From a virus: DNA of 30,163 nt. The DNA lies in IMG/VR virus record IMGVR_UViG_3300025112_000110, positions 1-30,163 of that record; one strand, 5' to 3'. This document shows, piece by piece, positions 1-8,519 of this stretch (positions are counted from its first letter, which is position 1; each line of letters opens with the position of its first letter). Made by a program: the position numbers and the translations under genes. The notes below the pieces were generated by a model, which was given only the letters and a program-made list of their open reading frames with translations, was not told the origin of the DNA and made no database searches.

Positions 1-247
1 ATTCTTTGAGGTCGTAAAGTATAACAAAACATTGTTTGTCTATTAATATTTTGAATAAATTGCTAATAAAATTTTTTTGGTCAAGAATTTTATCTACAAT
101 GAAAAATATTTCATCTATGACAAAACCTATAGAAATAATTTTTGATAATTCATGATCAGGCTTTAATGATAAAATGATATTCTTATCTTTAGCTTCATAT
201 ATTTTATTTAAAAGTAAAATTTCATTGTAGTTATGTATAATTTCCAT
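1..247 (-). CDS. hypothetical protein, 3' part cut by window edge
   Basis: An open frame starts at ATG 247-245 and runs off the left edge with no stop, giving at least 82 codons. It begins MEIIHNYNEILLLNKIYEAK. The visible part alternates hydrophobic and charged residues (for example IGFVIDEIFFIVDKIL), as in a small soluble alpha/beta protein. No signal peptide or catalytic motif is evident and I do not recognise the family. An AAGG ribosome-binding sequence lies about 8 nt before the ATG. It is on the same strand as, and 67 nt downstream of, the last fibre gene, so it may be the next gene of the same late operon. Coding character is good (no stop in 82 AT-rich codons), but the function is unknown. 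Confidence 0.55.
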   Translation of the reverse strand, partial: MEIIHNYNEILLLNKIYEAKDKNIILSLKPDHELSKIISIGFVIDEIFFIVDKILDQKNFISNLFKILIDKQCFVILYDLKE

Positions 248-279
248 AATAAAACCTTAAAGTATAGAGTAGTTTATTA

Positions 280-297
280 CCTTCCCCCTTCCCTCTT
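280..297 (-). other. purine-only G-rich tract in an intergenic gap
   Basis: Within the 67-nt gap 248-314 the minus strand carries an uninterrupted 18-nt purine run containing GGG and GGGGG blocks, AAGAGGGAAGGGGGAAGG. This stands out in DNA that is otherwise very AT-rich. It sits about 35 nt before the ATG at 247, too far to act as that gene's ribosome-binding site. There is no inverted repeat next to it, so it does not look like an intrinsic terminator. Its role is unknown; a protein-binding, pausing or triplex-prone element is possible. Confidence 0.3.
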
Positions 298-314
298 AGG
301 ATTTTAAACCAGCT

Positions 315-1493
315 TTACCCTATTTTTAAACTATCATGTATTGCCATCGATGGTATTGTTCCCAAATAATTCATCATCATTTCATTTGCAGATAATGGTC
401 TATTGAATATTCTTGTCATACCAACCGTACCTGTAATTCCTGAACTTGCTAAATCTAAATCTTTTCCTATGAGCAATCTTGTATCAGAATTAACTGCTGG
501 AAATGAATTTATAGAGGCACTAAAAGAGGCACTATTTCCGTTAATATAAACAAAACCACCTGATTCACTACCTGTAGTATTATGAACAACAGCCCCAATA
601 TGATACCATCTGCCAATATCCATAAAACCAGCAGTTACTGAACTAGCTCCAACTTTTAATCTAACTGTTCCGCTCTCTTCCTTAAGTGAAATTACTTCTG
701 TACCGCTGCTGCCAACAGATAAAATATTTGTGTTTCCTGTAGCTGCTAATTTAATATGGGTCATTACAGAAAATCCATTTGCAGTAGATGCATTAAAATG
801 ATGACTGCTTAAGCTTTCAATCCAAGAAGTACCATCTAATCTAAAACCACCATCGCATGGAGAATATGTAAATCCTGTAATTGTTGCGCTTGTTCCATCC
901 CCAGATGCCGTTCCTTTAATATCTGCTGAAATAGAATTATTTGATCTATCTTCAATTCCAGTTATTTGAGAAGAAAGTTCTTGCCTATTATATGTGTATA
1001 ACAATACCTGACTTTTACCTGTAGTTCCATCAGGAGGTGTTTGTTCAGGGGCAGGTCTAAAACCTGTACCAATATAATTCAAATCATTATTTATTTTTGT
1101 TAAACCTGTTATTGAAATATCACCAACATTAATGTTATTATCTTTAATAATAACATCTACCCTATTAGATTTTGTTATTACTGTAGATATTGTATATTGA
1201 TTTTGAGATGCAGTTGTTGTATTTGCAGCTGTCCCAATACCACCTGTTATAGACTCTGGAAGAAGTTCTTTTGAACCAGTTGTGCTATTTAAATTTGCTG
1301 ATGTTCCCCAATGAAAACTAAGCAAGCCAGAAGCAGCTTCATTTTTTTCTTTTACTATTCTAGATATAGCAACAAATTCATTTCCTGTAAGAGATTTGTT
1401 TGTTACTAAGACAAATACTGGCTGTTCATTATAGTCACCAGCATTTGTTAAAAATTTTACCTTATTTTCAATGAGAAAATTTGTCGTATCCAT
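315..1493 (-). CDS. Virion appendage protein with C-terminal LamG-like lectin domain
   Basis: This is a 392-aa structural protein and probably a tail-fibre or baseplate-appendage component. The N-terminal ~200 residues are Ser/Thr/Asn/Gly-rich and beta-like. From about residue 215 to 370 there is a LamG/concanavalin-A-like jelly roll: GGFRLDGTSWIES opening, NGFSVMTHIKL, RWYHIGAVVH (the usual 'W-H-hydrophobic' core strand), GGFVYINGNSASF, and the closing VGMTRIFNRPLSANEMM strand-turn typical of the fold. Such domains bind glycans or other surface polymers, which fits host recognition. It is the last of a run of similar proteins, 8 nt after its neighbour, with AGGAAT before the ATG. Fold assignment is fairly secure; the position in the particle is inferred from gene order. 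Confidence 0.75.
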   Translation of the reverse strand: MDTTNFLIENKVKFLTNAGDYNEQPVFVLVTNKSLTGNEFVAISRIVKEKNEAASGLLSFHWGTSANLNSTTGSKELLPESITGGIGTAANTTTASQNQYTISTVITKSNRVDVIIKDNNINVGDISITGLTKINNDLNYIGTGFRPAPEQTPPDGTTGKSQVLLYTYNRQELSSQITGIEDRSNNSISADIKGTASGDGTSATITGFTYSPCDGGFRLDGTSWIESLSSHHFNASTANGFSVMTHIKLAATGNTNILSVGSSGTEVISLKEESGTVRLKVGASSVTAGFMDIGRWYHIGAVVHNTTGSESGGFVYINGNSASFSASINSFPAVNSDTRLLIGKDLDLASSGITGTVGMTRIFNRPLSANEMMMNYLGTIPSMAIHDSLKIG

Positions 1494-1501
1494 TTAAATT
1501 C

Positions 1502-3001
1502 CTAATCTAATATAGGCCAAATCATTTGACCTGATTTTCTTGTTCTGCTTGCACCTACAAATGATGATGAATAATCACCTTCTGAAACTTGAAGACCATC
1601 AATTTGCCATAATGAACCAGCATTGTTACTAGCATTTAAACCTATCACTGTTACTTTTCCAGTTAATGTAGCTCCACCCAATGTATTTCTAACTATAATT
1701 GGTTCCCATGTTGTAGCATTAGAAACTGCTGTAATTGATGTTGAAGAATTACCTAAATCAAATGTTACTCTAGCTGATACTGATCCAGAAATAGTTCTAT
1801 ATCTAAGACTTAAAGAATATGTATTATTTTGATATAATAATGCTGAATTTGAAACATTTATAGAGGCACCAGTATCAGCAGATACTGTGTTAATTTTAAT
1901 TCCTGATGCACCATAAAAAATGTTATTGTTTTCTTGAGTTATTGTAACATTACTACCTGTTGTTGCCCAGGAATTAAACTCATCCTTGATTAAATTTTCG
2001 TTACCTATTTCTAATTTTAGAGTATTATCTTGAGGATCTAATACTAATAATCCACCATAATCTTGATTACCGCCTAATAAATTCTTTAAATCACCAGAAG
2101 CTGATAACCCATTTATGATTGTTGTTTCAGAGGAAATATTATCTGACCCTTCAAATCCTGATGGTGTTCCATGATGACTATTCGGTGTTGAGTCCACTAT
2201 TGATGCAGATATTGCAGAAAATAATTGAAATGCAGACACTGTTTCAAAACGCCACCATGCAGCCAATGTATCAGCCGAAGGTTGAAATTCATTTAATGGT
2301 GGAGATAAATCTTCAGGAGCTTGACCAATTGCAGTTACAGCACCAATTTGCCCATATGCTGTTGTAGAACCTGTATCAAGCCATAATCTTACTTCATCTA
2401 ATCTACCACCAAAATTTATAGCTCTTTCACCAAGAAGAGTTCCTGTTATAGATGATGCGGTAGGTAATTGTATTGTTTGAGTTTTATCAAGAACTCTATT
2501 TATGTATATTTTTGCTGTTTGGGCACCTGATGCATATTCACAAGCAATATGATGCCAATCAGTTGTATTAATACTAGCATCTGAAGTTACAACAAAAGAG
2601 TGATCTTGGTCATGATTTATTCTGAATTCTATATAATGCAATCCACCTGTTAAAATAACACTTCCAATATAAAAACCATCAAAACCAGAAGTAGTTGCAC
2701 TATTAGATCTCATTATAGATACGTCAAAAAAAGTACTTCTAGCTGCACCAGTAACATTATGCTTAATAAATGCATCAAATGAAACATTATTTGCAGAAGC
2801 ACCAGATACACCAATATCTTGCGCAAGTATGATATTACCAAATGTTAATGAATCATCAATAGCATCAAGCGGAATAGATACATTTGATAATGGTCCTGGT
2901 GTATCGCTATTTAAATCTATAGTTTCAGGATCCTCAATTAATCTATTGAATAATGTTTGATATTCGCCAGTAGCCCCGACGTTTATAAACTTAAAAGCCA
3001 T
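1502..3001 (-). CDS. LamG-like virion protein with second carbohydrate-binding-like module
   Basis: This is a 499-aa probable tail-fibre or appendage protein. Residues ~70-215 look like a LamG/concanavalin-A-like domain: VSFDAFIKHN, GGLHYIEFRIN, TDWHHIACEYASG, AKIYINRVLDKTQTI and GRLDEVRLW, in the canonical order of that fold. A following AAWWRFE segment (~250) is common after LamG domains in phage proteins. Residues ~330-490 form a second beta module (ENLIKDEFNSWATTG, YGASGIKI, WEPIIVRN, LWQIDGLQVSEG), resembling CBM4/9-type carbohydrate-binding jelly rolls. A clear AAGGA ribosome-binding site precedes the ATG. Two possible glycan-binding modules in one chain suggest adhesion to a polysaccharide surface. 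No hydrolase motif is visible. Confidence 0.75.
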   Translation of the reverse strand: MAFKFINVGATGEYQTLFNRLIEDPETIDLNSDTPGPLSNVSIPLDAIDDSLTFGNIILAQDIGVSGASANNVSFDAFIKHNVTGAARSTFFDVSIMRSNSATTSGFDGFYIGSVILTGGLHYIEFRINHDQDHSFVVTSDASINTTDWHHIACEYASGAQTAKIYINRVLDKTQTIQLPTASSITGTLLGERAINFGGRLDEVRLWLDTGSTTAYGQIGAVTAIGQAPEDLSPPLNEFQPSADTLAAWWRFETVSAFQLFSAISASIVDSTPNSHHGTPSGFEGSDNISSETTIINGLSASGDLKNLLGGNQDYGGLLVLDPQDNTLKLEIGNENLIKDEFNSWATTGSNVTITQENNNIFYGASGIKINTVSADTGASINVSNSALLYQNNTYSLSLRYRTISGSVSARVTFDLGNSSTSITAVSNATTWEPIIVRNTLGGATLTGKVTVIGLNASNNAGSLWQIDGLQVSEGDYSSSFVGASRTRKSGQMIWPILD

Positions 3002-3010
3002 TATTTTTCC

Positions 3011-3829
3011 TTATATATCAAGTTGAACTCTAATTGTTACGGGGATGTCAGTTGATTTTCTCATTGGTCTTGTTAATTTTCCCACTGCTAATAAATTATT
3101 ATCATCATCGTATAATCCTATTGATGAAATATGAGGTTGCCAAGCAATACCACTTGAAACTAAATCTGGAAAGAATTCAGCATTATTTGAGCTACCTGTC
3201 AATCCACCAGTCATATAATTTCCACCGGCAGTAATATTAAATGCTGAAGGATTTAAAGTAAAATTCATTTCATTTGGTTGGCATTTACAAAATACGCTTA
3301 ATTCTGTATTTTGAACAATTGCTCTATATTTTAATGATGTAATTGATTGAACTATGCTTGTCAATGATGATGATGCAGATGTAACAACAAACATTCCTTC
3401 ATCATTAAGAAATGCGCCATAAGTAACACCATTGCTCTTTCTTACTAATGCTCCAGAACCAGAATCATAATAATCATCTGCATGTGCGCCAGTTACTGCT
3501 GCAGTTAATGATCCATTTTTTATCTTAACATCAAAAAATCTTTTTTTCAATTGATAGATTCCAATATTACCAGTAAGACCCGTATAGCTTTCTTCAAAAC
3601 CCCTATTGAATAATGTCATTCTTGTAGAATAATATGAACTAGAATTGCTGCCAGTTAAGCTTGCAGTTACTGAACAAACAGATGTAGCTAATGTATCAGC
3701 AGTCGTTATTGTCAATAATCTTGATGTTTCAAAATCAGTGTAAATAACATCAGAAGCCTGTAACGAAACATAAGCATTTTCAATATCTTTGTTCGTTATT
3801 ATAGGTAATGTTGGAGGTCCTAAAGCCAT
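3011..3829 (-). CDS. Virion protein sharing a C-terminal domain with two neighbours
   Basis: This is a 272-aa structural protein. The C-terminal part (~185-272) contains NEMNFTLNPSAF, then ISSIGLYDDDNNLLAVGKL, then a basic RPMRK segment and a final beta strand ending VQLDI. The same signature ends the products of 4371-6545 and 6565-7431. An upstream GAFLNDEGMFVV strand is also shared. I know the signature from virion structural proteins of large marine phages; its exact role is not established. The N-terminus differs from its paralogs. The ATG overlaps the stop of the 2H phosphoesterase gene (TAATG), so the two are probably translationally coupled. It is likely a fibre or baseplate-edge subunit. 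Confidence 0.7.
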   Translation of the reverse strand: MALGPPTLPIITNKDIENAYVSLQASDVIYTDFETSRLLTITTADTLATSVCSVTASLTGSNSSSYYSTRMTLFNRGFEESYTGLTGNIGIYQLKKRFFDVKIKNGSLTAAVTGAHADDYYDSGSGALVRKSNGVTYGAFLNDEGMFVVTSASSSLTSIVQSITSLKYRAIVQNTELSVFCKCQPNEMNFTLNPSAFNITAGGNYMTGGLTGSSNNAEFFPDLVSSGIAWQPHISSIGLYDDDNNLLAVGKLTRPMRKSTDIPVTIRVQLDI

Positions 3830-4350
3830 TATAGTTTTATCTTTATTTTTTTTCCATCGCTAGATGAAAATATGATTGTTTTAACTAAAAATTTTCTATC
3901 TCTAAATTCATCAATTCCTACGTATTTTTTTCCTATTCCTGGTTGAACATATCCTATTGTAACATGCGGCTTATAATCAGGCCAACTATTTTCATTTTTT
4001 ATATTTTTATCTAAGGTATAATGCATTTTATGTAGCATTTCACCATGAACATCAATTTTTATAACATCGTAATTATCAGCATTAAAAATTGATAATTTAC
4101 CAAGAAATACTTCAAATGGTTTAAATTTCTTTAATATCTGTCTTGTTTTTATTGGCTCTTCTTCATGCAGGCCATATAGCACTGTACAATGAATATCATC
4201 TTCTCTTCCATAAGAATCATCTTGGGGATCTTCATATATTTCATTATTAGGAATATTATCATTTCCCCATTTTATCAATTCTCTTGCAAAATTTAATGGA
4301 AAATTTGCTTGTGTTGAACTATAACTATAACTACCTTTCATTTTTTTCAT
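3829..4350 (-). CDS. 2H phosphoesterase-like protein (2'-5' RNA ligase fold; possible Acb1-type)
   Basis: This is a 173-aa soluble protein with the two histidine motifs of the 2H phosphoesterase superfamily: H54-C-T56 in DDIHCTVLYGLH and H129-V-T131 in YKPHVTIGYV. They are about 75 residues apart, the usual spacing. The strand before the second motif (DYDVIKIDV) fits the duplicated fold. Family members hydrolyse 2',5'- or 2',3'-cyclic phosphodiester bonds; T4 Acb1 (57B) uses this fold to destroy CBASS cyclic-nucleotide signals, and others process tRNA or RNA ends. The gene sits between fibre genes and is coupled (TAATG) to the next one. It is out of place functionally, which suggests an accessory or counter-defence cargo gene. 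The enzyme class is well supported; the substrate is not. Confidence 0.8.
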   Translation of the reverse strand: MKKMKGSYSYSSTQANFPLNFARELIKWGNDNIPNNEIYEDPQDDSYGREDDIHCTVLYGLHEEEPIKTRQILKKFKPFEVFLGKLSIFNADNYDVIKIDVHGEMLHKMHYTLDKNIKNENSWPDYKPHVTIGYVQPGIGKKYVGIDEFRDRKFLVKTIIFSSSDGKKIKIKL

Positions 4351-4370
4351 TCAACTTTCTTAGTTTCATG

Positions 4371-6545
4371 TTAAAAATCCAATTTTGTTTGTATTTCTAC
4401 TTTACTTGTTTCATCTTTTCTAACTGGCACTGATAATTTTCCAATAGCTACTAATTCACCTGTATCATTGTATAAGCCAACAGACGTAATATAACCAGCA
4501 GGTTCATCTAATATTGTTCCACCACTTTCAACATCTACACCAGCTGGATTTTCAGTAAAATTAAATTCATTTCCTTCACCAACAGCATTTAATAATAATC
4601 TACCTCTGTTATCTATTGAATTAAATACAAAACGTTCAACATTTAATGCAGCGTTATTAGTTCCTGTTACTGAAAAACCAAAATCACCAGTTGTCCCAGA
4701 TGCTGGCCATAAAAAATTCATTCTAGCATTAGTATCATCAGCATCTAAAACTATAACACCTAAATCATAATAAATTATACCTACTCTAATTTGTGTACCA
4801 TCTGCAGCCCTTCTAATTATTCTTCCTTGCTTAAGATCATTATCAATAACATTATTTTCTGGGATGTCTATGTATAAATATGTTCTTGGATTTGCAGATA
4901 AGGATGTATCAACTATTGTATTTCCTTGAGCAGTTACAGTGAAATCTGTATAATCAAATAATTCAATTTTTGATTCACCTATCAAGCTACCAGTATTAGA
5001 ATTTTGTGATACATCTGCAGCAGTTATAGTATTTCTTTTATTAAAATTCCACCAACCAATTAAATTAGTACCTAATGTGCCTGTTAATGAATTATCCTTG
5101 AAATTATTAAATGATAAACCTGCTGAGCTTGTAGCATTTACAATTTTTTCAACCGATTGCTTAATTCCAGTAGTTCCATCTGTAAATCTTTGATTCCATA
5201 TTCTTATATGTTGTATTTGACCATCAAAACCACCTTCAATACGAGGATTATTAGCATTTAATAATGAGCCTCTATCTCCAATCGTATCTTCTTTGCCATC
5301 TCTATTGAAATTTGATATACCAAAATACAGATTATTACCAGAAGGTGAAGCATCTTGAGTATCAACATATTCTATTGCACTTGTTCTAATTGGTATTCTT
5401 TGTTCAAACATATTTGCTTGAATAACAGGGCCACCAGCAGAATCAGCACCACCTCTTCTTGGATCTACTTGTTCTTTGTTAAGTAATTTAAATCCATCAA
5501 TATAGCCAAATACTGCTCCAGCACCAGATTCAATTGTTGTGCTTTTATCAACTCCTGAAATTCCCCAAGAAACTATTAAATGATGAAATCTTCCATCAAA
5601 TAAATTTATTCCTACGTCACTTGGAATGAATAAACCTGATGCTTGAATATCATTTTTTGCAAAATCTTCTGAAAATGTATCATTAGCTGTAACTGATCTT
5701 ATATAGAATCTAAATGCATTTTGAACATTATCTGCTGATTTTGTTAACTCTAATTTTAAAAATGAATTTTGTGTTTCTACAGTTGCACCAGCCCAAGCTT
5801 CAGAAGAAAGTCTTCTCCATAATATAACTGAATTTTCTTTGTATGGTCTAATTATAGCTTCAATTGTTAAACCACTTGTCGCAGTATCTAAACTTGTGCT
5901 TTCAGCCCAAGGAACACCAAAAAATGATTTATCGGTTGTCCCAATATCACCGCCAAATGGATTTTTTAGATCTAATGCAGTAACTAATCCTGTTGATGCA
6001 CCTGCAACAATTCCTGTTGCAGAAGTATTAGAAAGATTCATTTCCATTCTAACAGAATTAGGTTCTATAGATGATCTAAACAAATCCCTTCTTAACGTAA
6101 TTAATCTAATAACTGAAATACTTGACGCTGTGCTTGTGCTTTGTAATGCAGTTATACCTGCAACATAAGAATTATCGTTCCTATATAAATATCCATGAGT
6201 ATAATTGAATATAGATTGATGAGATGCTGTAGCTGCATTATTGCTTGAACTTTTAAATTCTTGATCTGGGGCAGAAAGAAAAATACCTGATGTTCTTTCT
6301 GCTGTTAACGAACTACCTGGAACTGTTGATTTATCAAATAAAAATTGATACTTAAGTTCTTTAGTTAATGTTAAACCAAATGATGGAGGTGTATCAACAT
6401 CGAAGAATGAAATCTTCCCTAATGAACGAATTCCAGTAAAAAAATGAACATGCGTCGCAGTAGGACTTCCAGTAGAAATACTCAAGTTTTGCCTATTATC
6501 AAATGAAATAGGTACAATATCTGAATCGCTGAATGCTTTAAACAT
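4371..6545 (-). CDS. Large LamG-containing virion protein with shared C-terminal domain
   Basis: This is a 724-aa probable tail-fibre or appendage protein. The region ~215-500 is an enlarged LamG/concanavalin-A-like domain: SGLTIEAIIRPYKE, NSFLKLELTKS, RFHHLIVSWGIS, VFGYIDGFKLLN, GQIQHIRIWNQRF, then LIGWWNFNKRN. An insertion of roughly 70 residues (DPRRGGADSAGG and on) lies between its strands. The C-terminal ~130 residues (IIYYDLGVIVLDADD, NEFNFTENPAG, ITSVGLYNDTGELVAIGKL, VPVRK, final KLDF) match the domain in the neighbours at 3011-3829 and 6565-7431. An AAGG ribosome-binding site lies before the ATG. No enzymatic residues are evident. Recognition of a glycan or surface polymer is inferred from the lectin fold. 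Confidence 0.75.
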   Translation of the reverse strand: MFKAFSDSDIVPISFDNRQNLSISTGSPTATHVHFFTGIRSLGKISFFDVDTPPSFGLTLTKELKYQFLFDKSTVPGSSLTAERTSGIFLSAPDQEFKSSSNNAATASHQSIFNYTHGYLYRNDNSYVAGITALQSTSTASSISVIRLITLRRDLFRSSIEPNSVRMEMNLSNTSATGIVAGASTGLVTALDLKNPFGGDIGTTDKSFFGVPWAESTSLDTATSGLTIEAIIRPYKENSVILWRRLSSEAWAGATVETQNSFLKLELTKSADNVQNAFRFYIRSVTANDTFSEDFAKNDIQASGLFIPSDVGINLFDGRFHHLIVSWGISGVDKSTTIESGAGAVFGYIDGFKLLNKEQVDPRRGGADSAGGPVIQANMFEQRIPIRTSAIEYVDTQDASPSGNNLYFGISNFNRDGKEDTIGDRGSLLNANNPRIEGGFDGQIQHIRIWNQRFTDGTTGIKQSVEKIVNATSSAGLSFNNFKDNSLTGTLGTNLIGWWNFNKRNTITAADVSQNSNTGSLIGESKIELFDYTDFTVTAQGNTIVDTSLSANPRTYLYIDIPENNVIDNDLKQGRIIRRAADGTQIRVGIIYYDLGVIVLDADDTNARMNFLWPASGTTGDFGFSVTGTNNAALNVERFVFNSIDNRGRLLLNAVGEGNEFNFTENPAGVDVESGGTILDEPAGYITSVGLYNDTGELVAIGKLSVPVRKDETSKVEIQTKLDF

Positions 6546-6564
6546 TTATTTTTTTACCTTAAAA

Positions 6565-7431
6565 TCAATACTGTAATTGGACGCCGAGTGTTAACTCATC
6601 TGCAAAGGTCTTCTTAATAGGCGCTGAAACTTTTCCAACTGCTAATAAAGAACCATCATCGTGGTATAAACCAACTGTTGTAACCCATGTTCTTGGATTG
6701 GCAGTTAATGATCCAGTGATTGTTCCTTCTACGGCATTAGAAATTGCAGTAGGATTATTGGTATAATTCATTTCCTTATTAAACGCTCTGCAATAAAAAG
6801 TTGTTCTTTTTAAAATGTTTAAAGATTTCCATGATAATGAAGTACAAACTATCTTACCGGCGCTAGCTGATCCAAATGTAAATCCTGAAGCAGATTCAAC
6901 TAAGAAATGAGGCCATCCAGTTCCACCATGAAAAATCATAGAACCAGATTCATAAAACACTGTTCCTACTATATTGGATGTATTTCCTTGAGATACTAAT
7001 GCACCTTTTCTGCCAACTGATGCAGTAATACTTGTTTCTGGAATATCAATATAAGTATTATTTCCAGATGTTCCAAATGCAAATACAGCTGTCAATGTTC
7101 CTGAAACAACTGCATCATCCATTGTTGTCCTGCCAATCTGAATAGCTCTTGTTATTCCAGTTGTAGTAGTTTGATCATGTGCAACTGGTACTACATTTCC
7201 TCCAGTTGATGAAAAATAGTAATGTGAAATATGTCTGATTGTAGAGCTTAATGGAATTGTCGTAGCTGTTCCTTGTGCATTTGCTAAAAATCCTGTACTA
7301 GAGTTTTCTGATACAAATGCTGAAACATTTCTATTTTGTGCTGCAGACAATGCAGTAATTTCAAAAGCAGTTTTTGTTTCTACTGTTTCATCTGCAACAT
7401 CTTTATTTGTATCTAATTGTACGAAAGACAT
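6565..7431 (-). CDS. Virion structural protein with shared C-terminal domain
   Basis: This is a 288-aa protein rich in Ser/Thr/Ala/Gly beta segments. Its second half matches two downstream neighbours: VGTVFYESGSMIFHGG (~154), NKEMNYTNNPTA (~217), TTVGLYHDDGSLLAVGK (~250-267), APIKK and a terminal VQLQY strand. It lacks a recognisable LamG domain, so it may represent the minimal form of this family. AAGGGG lies about 10 nt before the ATG. It follows 7446-8006 by only 14 nt. It is probably a baseplate-peripheral or fibre protein. The domain similarity is visible by eye; the particle location is inferred. Confidence 0.7.
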   Translation of the reverse strand: MSFVQLDTNKDVADETVETKTAFEITALSAAQNRNVSAFVSENSSTGFLANAQGTATTIPLSSTIRHISHYYFSSTGGNVVPVAHDQTTTTGITRAIQIGRTTMDDAVVSGTLTAVFAFGTSGNNTYIDIPETSITASVGRKGALVSQGNTSNIVGTVFYESGSMIFHGGTGWPHFLVESASGFTFGSASAGKIVCTSLSWKSLNILKRTTFYCRAFNKEMNYTNNPTAISNAVEGTITGSLTANPRTWVTTVGLYHDDGSLLAVGKVSAPIKKTFADELTLGVQLQY

Positions 7432-7445
7432 TATTAATTCACCCC

Positions 7446-8006
7446 TTAACTTGCGCTTGCGCTAACTGTTAATTCAAATTCTGCTCTAGCACCAGTGTTA
7501 ATACCTGTTACATCTATTTTTACGAGGCCTGATTTAGAACCAGCATTTACGCCTGTTAAAATTTGAAATGTACCTATTCCATCTTCAGGTTCAGCCTTTG
7601 AATTATTTAATTTGCTAATATCAGAATCTCTTGATACCGCTGTCCATCCTTGAAGATCTTCACCATTATTAGTTGAAACAGTTAATGTCACTGTGTCACT
7701 GAAATCTGATGTTGCTTTAGATGGGCTAAGCGTTAATGTTGCTATTTTAAGTGAACCTTTTGGCAATGAAATTAGCCTATATAATAATGCAACTGATTCA
7801 TTTGAAACAGGTTCTAATAATGGAAGATTATTAACATCAGCATCTGGATCTGAAGCATTTGCATCATAAAGTTGATAATTAATTTCATCATCTCCAAATG
7901 CGAATTTAGATATTTTAAATGAGCCATCATTTTTTGCTAATAGCTCTCTTCCTTTTCTTGTTAAAATAGCATCAATTACTGCAGTGCTGCTGTCCAGAAA
8001 TGCCAT
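7446..8006 (-). CDS. Virion structural protein (GDDEI family) with Ig-like C-terminus
   Basis: This is a 186-aa protein. Residues ~10-50 carry a pattern I recognise from virion proteins of large aquatic phages: AILTRKGRELLAKNDGSF, then KISKFAFGDDEINYQLYD. The C-terminal ~100 residues alternate short hydrophobic strands (LKIATLTLSPSK, VTLTVSTNNG, GLVKIDVTGI, AEFELTVSA), consistent with an Ig-like or BIG-type beta sandwich as often found on phage surfaces. A strong AAGGAG ribosome-binding site lies 7 nt before the ATG, and a TATAAATA sequence lies just upstream. It is the first gene of the fibre block, so it may be the adaptor joining wedge and fibres. That role is inference. Confidence 0.7.
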   Translation of the reverse strand: MAFLDSSTAVIDAILTRKGRELLAKNDGSFKISKFAFGDDEINYQLYDANASDPDADVNNLPLLEPVSNESVALLYRLISLPKGSLKIATLTLSPSKATSDFSDTVTLTVSTNNGEDLQGWTAVSRDSDISKLNNSKAEPEDGIGTFQILTGVNAGSKSGLVKIDVTGINTGARAEFELTVSASAS

Positions 8007-8016
8007 TATTTACTCC

Positions 8017-8508
8017 TTATTTATAAACGTATAAAGCTACTGAAGGTTTACCAGCTAATTGTCTTAATTTTGCTTCTGCAGCTTGTACATATTTTAATTG
8101 AACATGCCCTAAAATTGTTCCACGACCAATTTCTTTTCTGTTTTGATCATGAATAAAACTTCGTTCATCACCTATCTTATGATTAGATGCATCGCTACCT
8201 TTTGATGGATCGCCAGCTCCTGCAATAGCTATTGTTTTATCTTTTTTAATTGCACCATATGGGTCAGCCTTAAATTTGACAAGCGTAATCCACCCACCAC
8301 CCTTACTATCGCTAAGCCAATCACTTACAAATTCATTTTTTTCTGGCTGAGCAAATTTTAAAGAAGATCTAGTAGTTAAAATAGGATCACCCTTATCGGT
8401 AAACGCATCCCATCTTTCCCGTCTTGGTTTACCAGGTCTTTCATTTAACATTTTCTCTTTAAGTACTTCCTTAATCAATGCTTTAATTTCTGATTTTTTA
8501 ATTTTCAA
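8017..8508 (-). CDS. Hypothetical protein with capsid-targeting-like N-terminus, TTG start
   Basis: This is a 163-aa protein of unknown function. The start is TTG at 8508-8506, chosen because a perfect GGAGG (8519-8515) lies 6 nt upstream and no ATG does better. The first ~25 residues form a basic amphipathic helix, MKIKKSEIKALIKEVLKE, followed by LNE. This resembles the cleavable leaders that send internal proteins into T4-like proheads, with L-x-E sites for the gp21-type protease. The rest is Lys/Gly/Asp-rich (WLSDSKGGGWITLVKF, AIAGAGDPSKGSDASN), ends in VALYVYK and has no membrane segment. I do not recognise the main domain. The position between tail genes plus the leader suggests a packaged accessory protein, which is an inference. 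Confidence 0.65.
   Translation of the reverse strand: MKIKKSEIKALIKEVLKEKMLNERPGKPRRERWDAFTDKGDPILTTRSSLKFAQPEKNEFVSDWLSDSKGGGWITLVKFKADPYGAIKKDKTIAIAGAGDPSKGSDASNHKIGDERSFIHDQNRKEIGRGTILGHVQLKYVQAAEAKLRQLAGKPSVALYVYK
8018..8025 (-). promoter_or_regulatory. candidate T4-type late promoter (TATAAATA)
   Basis: The minus strand reads TATAAATA exactly, the -10 element recognised by T4-type late sigma factors, 11 nt upstream of the ATG of the structural gene 7446-8006. A gp55-like sigma factor is encoded in this window, which makes such a promoter plausible. The caveat is that the element overlaps the stop codon of 8017-8508. Its expected start site would fall at or inside the ribosome-binding site, leaving almost no leader. 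The octamer is also likely by chance in AT-rich DNA. Confidence 0.3.
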
Positions 8509-8514
8509 TTTATT

Positions 8515-8519
8515 CCTCC
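8515..8519 (-). promoter_or_regulatory. strong ribosome binding site fixing a TTG start
   Basis: The minus strand reads GGAGG, six bases before TTG at 8508. It is among the strongest Shine-Dalgarno matches in the window and supports initiation at this non-ATG codon. A TATAAT hexamer lies immediately upstream (8528-8523) and might serve as a -10 element, but no convincing -35 is seen. Confidence 0.6.
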
